Assembly (NCBI GenBank): GCA_045546535.1
Contig: JAZQDA010000052.1
Location: forward strand, 1 to 11,950
DNA length: 11,950 nucleotides
Origin: RGIG1828 sp045546535
GTDB lineage: Bacteria; Bacillota; Clostridia; UMGS1810
Reading direction: 5' to 3'
The translations under genes were made by a program, and so were the position numbers. This document shows, one piece after another, positions 6,834 to 11,950 of the stretch. Position 1 is the first letter of the stretch. The number at the start of each line of letters is the position of its first letter. Below the pieces are notes generated by a model. It did no database searches and was not told the origin of the DNA. It saw nothing but the letters and a program-made list of their open reading frames with translations.

Positions 6834-9227
6834 ATGGACCAGAAAACCGTGTCGGCTCTTTTAGAAGAAAAGTGCTCAAAAATTTTCGGTGTTTCTTTAA
6901 AAGATGCAAGTGAAAAACAAGCGTATAAAACAGTTTGCCTTTGCATCAGAGATATTTTATCAGAAAAAAGAGATGCATACAGAAAAAAAGTAAAAGAGAA
7001 TGAGGAAAAAGAAGTTTTTTATCTTTCAATGGAATTTTTAGTGGGGACATCTCTTAGAAACAATCTTTTCAACTTAAAACTTGAAAAGCAGTTCAAATCC
7101 GTGCTGGAAAAAGCGGGTTTTGACATTGAAAGCCTTTACGCTTTAGAGCCTGATGCGGGTCTTGGAAACGGGGGTCTTGGAAGACTCGCGTCTTGCTATA
7201 TGGACTCTCTCACTACCCTTTCTCTACCAGCAACAGGTTTTTCGATAAGATATGAATTCGGTATTTTTTCGCAGAAAATCATAGACGGGTGGCAGATGGA
7301 ATTTCCTGACGACTGGCTCGGCATGGGCGATGTATGGCTAAACGAAAGACGCGATGACGCAGTCGAAGTTCATTTCGGCGGAAAAGTAACCGAGCATTTC
7401 GGTGAAAATTACTACAGGGCAGAGCATACGGACTATACTAAAGTTTTTGCTATTCCCTATGACCTTTTTATTTCAGGATATAATTCAAATGCCGTAAACT
7501 CGCTCGTTTTATGGAGTGCAAAATCTCATTCTTCACTTGATATGACGGCATTTTCAAGAGGCGAGTATGTAAAGGCACTTGAAGAAAACACAAAGGCAGA
7601 AGTCATCTCAAAAATTCTCTACCCTGCCGATGACCACTACGACGGAAAGGTCTTGAGGCTTCGTCAGCAGTATTTCTTTGTAAGCGCGTCGCTTCAGACA
7701 ATAGTGAGAGCACACTACAAAAAATATTCCACTCTTGAAAACTTAGCCGACAAAGTTGCAATTCACATAAATGACACACACCCCCCCCTTCCTGTGCCTG
7801 AACTTATGAGAATACTTTTAGATGAGTATTCTTACTCCTGGGAAAAGGCGTGGGAAATATGCCAAAACACCCTTTCATATACAAATCACACCGTTATGAA
7901 TGAGGCTCTCGAGCGTTGGAACGAAAATATGTTCAGAGAAATTCTCCCCAGAATTTATCTTATTGTATCTGAAATAAACAGACGTCTTCTTTCGCATCTT
8001 CATCAGATTCACTCAGGCGACTTTGCAAAAATCGATTATATGTCAATTATCGCAAACGGCGAGGTTAGAATGGCAAACCTTTGCCTTGCGTGTTGCCACA
8101 AGATAAACGGCGTGTCAAAACTTCATTCTGACCTTGTTACAAAGACAATTTTCAACGATTATTATAATCTTTCAAAAGAAAAGTTTACAAATGTAACAAA
8201 CGGCATCGCCTACCGCCGTTGGCTTTGCCAGGCAAACCCTCTGCTTTCAGATTTTCTTTCGGGTCTTATAGGCAAAGACTTTTTAAAAGATGCTACCCAT
8301 CTTAAAAATCTTTTGCAATATAAAAATGACAAAACGGTATTGGAAGAACTTGCAAAAATTAAGAAAGACAACAAATTAAGACTAGCAAAATATATTGAAA
8401 AAACAAGCGGTATTGTAACCGACCCCGATTCAATTTTCGATGTTCAGATAAAAAGGCTTCACGAATATAAAAGACAACTTTTAAACGTATTGCATATTTT
8501 ATACCTTTATGACAGAATAAAAAGCGATTCTTCTTTTAAAATTCATCCGCACACATTTATCTTCGGTGCAAAGGCATCAAGCGGATATTTTATGGCAAAA
8601 CAGATTATAAGGCTTATATCAAAGACGGCTGACCTTATAAACTCAGACCCCGATGTGAAAGATTTAATAAAAGTAGTGTTTATTGAAGACTACAAGGTTT
8701 CTCTTGCCGAAATAATTATCCCCTCTGCCGATATTTCAGAGCAGATTTCCGTTGCGGGTAAAGAGGCGTCGGGTACGGGCAATATGAAACTTATGATAAA
8801 CGGTGCGGTAACGCTTGGCACTTTAGATGGGGCAAATGTTGAGATTTATGAAAATGTCGGCGAAGATAACATCTTTCTTTTTGGTCTGACATCAGACGAG
8901 GTTGCAACTTTGTGGCAGAAAGGTTATAATCCATTATCATTCCTGCAAAAAAGTCCTTATCTGCAAAGGGTACTCAATATGCTCACATCAGGCGTTTTAG
9001 GTGCCGATTTTACAGAAATTTCAAAATCACTCCTTGTCGGCGGCGATGTTTATATGACTTTGGCAGATTTTGAAAGTTACAGACTTTGCCACGAAAAGAA
9101 AAACGAAACTTATCTTGACAAAGACAAGTTTTTCAATATGTCGCTTGTAAACATCGCAAATGCTGGGGTATTTTCTGCAGACAGAGCGGTTAAAGAGTAC
9201 GCAAAAAACATCTGGGGTATGATTTAA
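6834..9227 (+). CDS. glgP: Glycogen/starch/maltodextrin phosphorylase GlgP (GT35)
   Basis: This PLP enzyme phosphorolyses terminal alpha-1,4 bonds of glycogen or maltodextrin to glucose-1-phosphate. The 797 residues are normal for the family. Seen in order: YLSMEFLVG, GLGNGGLGRLASCYMDSL, GFSIRYEFGIFSQ, YNSNAVNSLVLW, NDTHP (His316), ANGEVRMANLCL, FTNVTNGIAYRRWL, FDVQIKRLHEYKRQLLN, FGAKASSGYFMAK, and the PLP site EASGTGNMKLMINGAVTLGT with Lys652. AAAGGAAG at 6820-6827 supports the ATG; the 30-bp gap to glgA is the widest in the operon. One oddity: the usual small residues after DTHP (A/S-L-A/C) are prolines here, HPPLPVPELM, over a run of eight C at 7781-7788. The sequence cannot say whether glycogen or free maltodextrin is the preferred substrate. 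Confidence 0.96.
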   Translation: MDQKTVSALLEEKCSKIFGVSLKDASEKQAYKTVCLCIRDILSEKRDAYRKKVKENEEKEVFYLSMEFLVGTSLRNNLFNLKLEKQFKSVLEKAGFDIESLYALEPDAGLGNGGLGRLASCYMDSLTTLSLPATGFSIRYEFGIFSQKIIDGWQMEFPDDWLGMGDVWLNERRDDAVEVHFGGKVTEHFGENYYRAEHTDYTKVFAIPYDLFISGYNSNAVNSLVLWSAKSHSSLDMTAFSRGEYVKALEENTKAEVISKILYPADDHYDGKVLRLRQQYFFVSASLQTIVRAHYKKYSTLENLADKVAIHINDTHPPLPVPELMRILLDEYSYSWEKAWEICQNTLSYTNHTVMNEALERWNENMFREILPRIYLIVSEINRRLLSHLHQIHSGDFAKIDYMSIIANGEVRMANLCLACCHKINGVSKLHSDLVTKTIFNDYYNLSKEKFTNVTNGIAYRRWLCQANPLLSDFLSGLIGKDFLKDATHLKNLLQYKNDKTVLEELAKIKKDNKLRLAKYIEKTSGIVTDPDSIFDVQIKRLHEYKRQLLNVLHILYLYDRIKSDSSFKIHPHTFIFGAKASSGYFMAKQIIRLISKTADLINSDPDVKDLIKVVFIEDYKVSLAEIIIPSADISEQISVAGKEASGTGNMKLMINGAVTLGTLDGANVEIYENVGEDNIFLFGLTSDEVATLWQKGYNPLSFLQKSPYLQRVLNMLTSGVLGADFTEISKSLLVGGDVYMTLADFESYRLCHEKKNETYLDKDKFFNMSLVNIANAGVFSADRAVKEYAKNIWGMI

Positions 9228-9228
9228 G

Positions 9229-11061
9229 GTGAGAATACTTTTTAATTCAAAAGATGCCTTATATAAAAGTCCTTTTGGCGTGTTAAGGGAAAAAGAGTCT
9301 TGCTCACTTCTTATCAAAATTCCGTCAGAGTGCAAAACTCAAAAAGTGTTTGCAGTGTTTGAAAATGACCATACAAAAAAAGAAGAAAGATTTGAATTTG
9401 TCTTTTCAAAAAGAGAAAACTTGTACGATGATTTTTCTCTCACCTTTTCTCTTAAAAGTACAGGACTTTACTTTTATTGTTTTTATATAATTACATCTGA
9501 TGGTGAGTTTCCTCTCTTTAAAGAGGGCGACGGAACTAATATGCACCATGGCGGGAAATGGCAGGTATCAGTTATAAAAAAAGATTTTACCGTCCCCGAT
9601 GTTTTCAAAGGCAGAGTGATGTATCAGATTTTCCCCGACAGATTTTACAGGGAAAAAGTGATAGAATCCAGCGAAAAATTAAAGCCGTACACAGTTCACG
9701 AAAACACCGCCGACACGCCCCGATACAGACCTGACGAAAACGGCGAGGTTACAAATTCAGACTTTTTCGGCGGTAACTTTGACGGGATAATTAAAAAACT
9801 TGATTATCTAAAAGGGCTTAATGTGTCGATAATTTATTTAAATCCTATTTTTAAAGCCTATTCAAACCACCGCTACGACACCTGCGACTATAAAAATGCC
9901 GACCCGATGCTTGGGAGCGAAGAAGATTTTGCCCGTCTTTGCGATGAGGCACACAATCGGGGTATGAAAATTATTTTAGACGCCGTTTTTTCCCACACGG
10001 GTGCAGACAGTATCTATTTTGATAAAAAAGGAACTTTCGGCACAGGTGCATATTCAAACGAAAACTCCCCGTATAAAGATTGGTACAGTTTCGGGAAAAG
10101 CAAAGACGAATACAAATCGTGGTGGGGATTTTCAACTCTTCCCGAGGTCAATGAAATGTCGGAAAGTTACATTGACTATATAATAACGGGTTCTGACAGC
10201 GTAATCTCGCACTGGTTAAACCTTGGCGCAGACGGGTTCAGGCTCGATGTTGCAGATGAACTGCCAGATGATTTTATACACCTTTTAAGGCAAAGGGTAA
10301 AAGAAATAAAGAGAGAAAGCCTTATAATCGGCGAAGTGTGGGAAGATGCATCAAACAAGATAAGTTACTCAAAAAGGCGCAAATATTTTACCGCCCCCGA
10401 ACTTGACACTGTGATGAATTATGTGTTTAAAGATGCAATTATAGCCTTTGTAAAAGGGGAAATCACATCTGCGGATTTTGCAGAGCGGATTGAAACAATT
10501 ATGGAAAACTACCCCAAAGACGCTCTTGACTCTTTGATGAATTCCCTTTCCACGCATGATACTTTCCGCATTATAAGTGCACTTTCAAATGCAGGTAATC
10601 TCACAAAAGATGAAATGGCAGTTCATACACTGAGTGAAAGCGAACGAGAGGAAATAACAAAAAAACTTTTTCTTGCGGTGTTTTTGCAGTTTACACTCCC
10701 CGGAAATGCGTGTATTTATTACGGCGACGAGGTTGGTATGGAGGGCTTTCAAGACCCCTTTAACCGCCGTTATATGAGATGGGAAGATGAGGGCAATATC
10801 TACTCAAAATTCTACATGTCTATCGCAAAGTTAAAAGAAAATCACCCTTGTCTGCGACTGGGAGATTTTAAGTTTACCCAAAAAGACGATATGCTCATTT
10901 TTGAAAGGCAATACAAGGGCAGACGCGTCAGGGGCTATGTGAATATTTCAGACTCTCCGCTTTTGTGCGATGCAGAGAAATCTTTAATATCGCATAACTC
11001 GACAAGGTGCTCTGATGAACTTATAGTTTTCAAGTACGGATTTAATCTTGAGGAAATATAA
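9229..11061 (+). CDS. GH13 alpha-glucan hydrolase (neopullulanase/cyclomaltodextrinase/alpha-glycosidase-like)
   Basis: A 610-residue cytoplasmic alpha-amylase family enzyme; no signal peptide is seen. An N-terminal beta-rich domain (about 1-125) precedes the barrel, which starts at VMYQIFPDRF (130-138). Then come SNHRYDT (212-218), region I DAVFSH (Asp251, His256), nucleophile Asp340 in DGFRLDVADEL, acid/base Glu369 in IIGEVWEDA and Asp444 in STHDTFR. All key residues are present. The insert before SDFFGGNFDGI and the YQIFPDRF start resemble neopullulanase and cyclomaltodextrinase-type clostridial enzymes; exact bond specificity cannot be read. The GTG start lies one base after the glgP stop with no clear ribosome site (only GGGGT about 10 bases upstream), so translation is probably coupled to glgP. 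Likely role: degrade or debranch the limit dextrins GlgP leaves, since no glgX-type or pullulanase gene is otherwise in the operon. Confidence 0.88.
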   Translation: MRILFNSKDALYKSPFGVLREKESCSLLIKIPSECKTQKVFAVFENDHTKKEERFEFVFSKRENLYDDFSLTFSLKSTGLYFYCFYIITSDGEFPLFKEGDGTNMHHGGKWQVSVIKKDFTVPDVFKGRVMYQIFPDRFYREKVIESSEKLKPYTVHENTADTPRYRPDENGEVTNSDFFGGNFDGIIKKLDYLKGLNVSIIYLNPIFKAYSNHRYDTCDYKNADPMLGSEEDFARLCDEAHNRGMKIILDAVFSHTGADSIYFDKKGTFGTGAYSNENSPYKDWYSFGKSKDEYKSWWGFSTLPEVNEMSESYIDYIITGSDSVISHWLNLGADGFRLDVADELPDDFIHLLRQRVKEIKRESLIIGEVWEDASNKISYSKRRKYFTAPELDTVMNYVFKDAIIAFVKGEITSADFAERIETIMENYPKDALDSLMNSLSTHDTFRIISALSNAGNLTKDEMAVHTLSESEREEITKKLFLAVFLQFTLPGNACIYYGDEVGMEGFQDPFNRRYMRWEDEGNIYSKFYMSIAKLKENHPCLRLGDFKFTQKDDMLIFERQYKGRRVRGYVNISDSPLLCDAEKSLISHNSTRCSDELIVFKYGFNLEEI

Positions 11062-11095
11062 AAACGGTATGTAAAAATTTTTACATACCGTTTTT
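11060..11095. terminator. Probable bidirectional terminator of the glycogen operon
   Basis: A perfect palindrome has arms at 11060-11077 and 11078-11095, 18 bases each with no spacer (core ACGGTATGTAA / TTACATACCGT). It begins inside the TAA stop of the GH13 gene. The central A5T5 would form the loop and inner stem, and the outer right arm gives a five-T tract. By symmetry it can work on either strand, so it may also end the convergent decarboxylase transcript. The U tract is short, so efficiency is uncertain. Confidence 0.8.
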
Positions 11096-11134
11096 AGGGA
11101 TTTGAAAAAAATGATTCGGAATGAGTAAATCGAA

Positions 11135-11163
11135 CTCAAAGCAAGAATTTATCTTGCTTTGAG
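11135..11163. repeat. 12-bp perfect hairpin inside the intergenic element
   Basis: CTCAAAGCAAGA (11135-11146) is the exact reverse complement of TCTTGCTTTGAG (11152-11163), with the five-base loop ATTTA. The stem could be lengthened by ATCG/CGAT (11129-11132/11164-11167) across a two-A bulge, in competition with arm A of the larger fold. No T tract follows it on either strand, so it is not a simple terminator. Confidence 0.85.
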
Positions 11164-11235
11164 CGATAGCCCGACGCTGTACAAAGGTACTGCGAGAGGT
11201 GAGATTTGCTCATAGCAAAAAGGCATAATTTTGAA

Positions 11236-11263
11236 GAAAAATATCTTGACGAAGATATTTTTC
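11236..11263. repeat. 12-bp perfect hairpin with GACG tetraloop inside the intergenic element
   Basis: GAAAAATATCTT (11236-11247) pairs fully with AAGATATTTTTC (11252-11263) around GACG. The T run lies within the stem and not after it, so a terminator reading is weak. It sits at the tip of arm B of the larger element. Confidence 0.85.
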
Positions 11264-11327
11264 AACCTATAACCCAAAATTCAAAGACTTACGAGCACCC
11301 TTAATTCTTACGCCAGTTTTATTTCCG

Positions 11328-11370
11328 CCTTTTTGCGTTCCGGACTTTTTTTACAATCCCTTTTTGCGTT
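11328..11370. repeat. Direct repeat CCTTTTTGCGTT, two copies 31 bp apart
   Basis: Copies lie at 11328-11339 and 11359-11370. The first supplies most of the 3' strand of arm B in the intergenic element. The second straddles the element's right end and runs toward the decarboxylase stop codon. Either copy could pair with GCAAAAAGG at 11215-11223, so two alternative folds are possible. Confidence 0.7.
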
Positions 11371-11377
11371 TAAATTG

Positions 11378-11950
11378 TTATTCTATTATAACATCAACTG
11401 TTTTGATATTATAATATTTCATATATTCAATATCTTCTTTTTCAATTTTTTCTCCGCATAAAACTATCGGCACTGCGGGGGGACATGAAACTGTGACATC
11501 TGCCAAGATTCTATCCTCGGCATTTTCTACGGGGACAGTTTCTCTCTCTTTAAATACCGCCTCTTTTATGCTCATACAAGGCTCTTTCACTGCCTGTTTT
11601 ACACCGAATTTTTCTTTCGCAACTCTTTTCTCAAGCAAAAAAAGTGCTTTTTTAAGCCGTCTTATCTCCCTCATCTTTATATCATAGGGAAGCATAAGCA
11701 CTAAAAAGTCGGGGTCTGTAAATTCGGGAATAATATTTTTCTTTTCCAAATACTCTCCCATCTCTATCCCTGTGTAGCCGTAGGAAGATGCGTCTATTGT
11801 TATCTTTAAAATCTCGTCGCCGACAAGTGTGAAGCCTTTTTTAGTGAGTTCATTTTTTAAAAATTCAACTCTTTTTTCCGTTTTTAAAAGTGCAGACGGG
11901 AAATCTTTTAAAATGTTTTTGTTTGCCTTGTCAAGAGATGCCAAAATCAG
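11378..11950 (-). CDS. Orn/Lys/Arg decarboxylase family protein, C-terminal part (5' end cut by window edge)
   Basis: The reading frame is open from the right edge to a TAA at 11380-11378, giving 190 C-terminal residues of a protein that is usually about 450-490 long. The first visible residues, LILASLDKA, correspond to the (SPSY)-LLMASLD segment that closes the PLP-dependent aminotransferase-like domain. The C-terminal domain of the family follows, with FLVLMLPYD and the signature MSIKEAVFKERETVPVENAEDRILADVTVSCPPAVPIVLCGEKI. Such enzymes (SpeA/YaaO/Cad type) decarboxylate arginine, lysine or ornithine to polyamine precursors. The PLP lysine is off-window, so substrate and activity cannot be judged. 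TTG at 11944 is internal and is not taken as the start. The gene is convergent with the glycogen operon. In some Firmicutes tmk follows this gene; here the folded intergenic element does. Confidence 0.88.
   Translation of the reverse strand: MILASLDKANKNILKDFPSALLKTEKRVEFLKNELTKKGFTLVGDEILKITIDASSYGYTGIEMGEYLEKKNIIPEFTDPDFLVLMLPYDIKMREIRRLKKALFLLEKRVAKEKFGVKQAVKEPCMSIKEAVFKERETVPVENAEDRILADVTVSCPPAVPIVLCGEKIEKEDIEYMKYYNIKTVDVIIE

Larger units (their letters stand above)
11096..11361. repeat. MITE-like or structured-RNA element: 266 bp with terminal inverted repeats and a three-way-junction fold
   Basis: This stretch has no credible gene. Its ends, 11096-11120 and 11339-11361, are imperfect inverted repeats (AGGGATT then A7 then TCGGA, against TCCGGA then T7 then AATCCCT), about 21 pairs with one 2x2 internal loop and two single bulges. 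Directly inside follow two arms. Arm A is ATGAGTAAATC (11121-11131) with GATTTGCTCAT (11203-11213); it holds a 12-bp perfect hairpin (11135-11146/11152-11163, loop ATTTA) and a small one (11175-11194, loop AAAG). Arm B is GCAAAAAGGC (11215-11224) with GCCTTTTTGC (11327-11336); it holds AATTTTG/CAAAATT (11227-11233/11275-11281) and a 12-bp hairpin with loop GACG (11236-11263). Only one to two bases separate the three stems. This suggests a small non-autonomous mobile repeat or a structured RNA. The family is not recognised. Confidence 0.7.

Noticed and set aside
7781..7788. C8 run as a frameshift in glgP
   Set aside because: The frame is continuous with conserved motifs on both sides (NDTHP before, VPELMR after), so no net frameshift is present.
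11149..11226. A 25-codon minus-strand reading frame (ATG 11226-11224 to TAA 11151-11149) inside the intergenic element
   Set aside because: It has no ribosome site and lies wholly in the paired segments of the element; the complementarity explains the sequence better than a coding function.
11236..11263. GACG-loop hairpin as a Rho-independent terminator
   Set aside because: Its T run is part of the stem and is followed by CAACC, so there is no free U tract on the plus strand; the minus strand is similar.
11096..11361. Riboswitch, T-box or CRISPR array
   Set aside because: There is no gene downstream in the right orientation for a leader, no recognisable T-box or riboswitch core, and no regularly spaced repeats. 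The element lies between two convergent gene ends.

Overview
The window looks like a chromosomal segment from a low-GC, endospore-forming member of the Clostridia (Firmicutes). Three things point there: a spoIVB sporulation protease gene, AT-rich codon use with strong AGGAGG-type ribosome binding sites, and a GlgC/GlgD pair, which is the Firmicutes form of ADP-glucose pyrophosphorylase. Genus and habitat cannot be read from the sequence.

Layout: (1) 1-1038, minus strand, spoIVB without its last codons. A candidate sigma-G type promoter lies in the 137-bp divergent spacer. (2) 1176-11061, plus strand, a compact six-gene glycogen operon: glgB (branching enzyme), glgC and glgD (ADP-glucose pyrophosphorylase subunits), glgA (synthase), glgP (phosphorylase) and a GH13 alpha-glucan hydrolase. 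The genes overlap, abut or are 1-30 bp apart, so they are probably cotranscribed and partly translationally coupled. (3) 11060-11095, a perfect 18+18 bp palindrome that is probably the operon terminator. (4) 11096-11361, an intergenic element with imperfect terminal inverted repeats whose inner parts can fold into two adjacent arms, together forming a three-way junction. (5) 11378-11950, minus strand, the C-terminal part of an Orn/Lys/Arg decarboxylase family gene, convergent with the glycogen operon.

How the genes work together: GlgC/GlgD makes ADP-glucose from glucose-1-phosphate and ATP. GlgA polymerises it into alpha-1,4-glucan and GlgB adds alpha-1,6 branches. GlgP returns glucose-1-phosphate from chain ends, and the GH13 enzyme probably trims or debranches the dextrins GlgP leaves. 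Synthesis and breakdown are thus encoded on one transcript. In clostridia glycogen-like reserves are often linked with sporulation, but the proximity to spoIVB does not by itself show that here.

The metabolic genes are recognisable families with conserved catalytic residues. The least explained part is the 266-bp folded element between the terminator and the decarboxylase gene. A second point of interest is the 28-residue charged tail of GlgB that overlaps glgC by 68 bp and looks like the result of a one-base indel.
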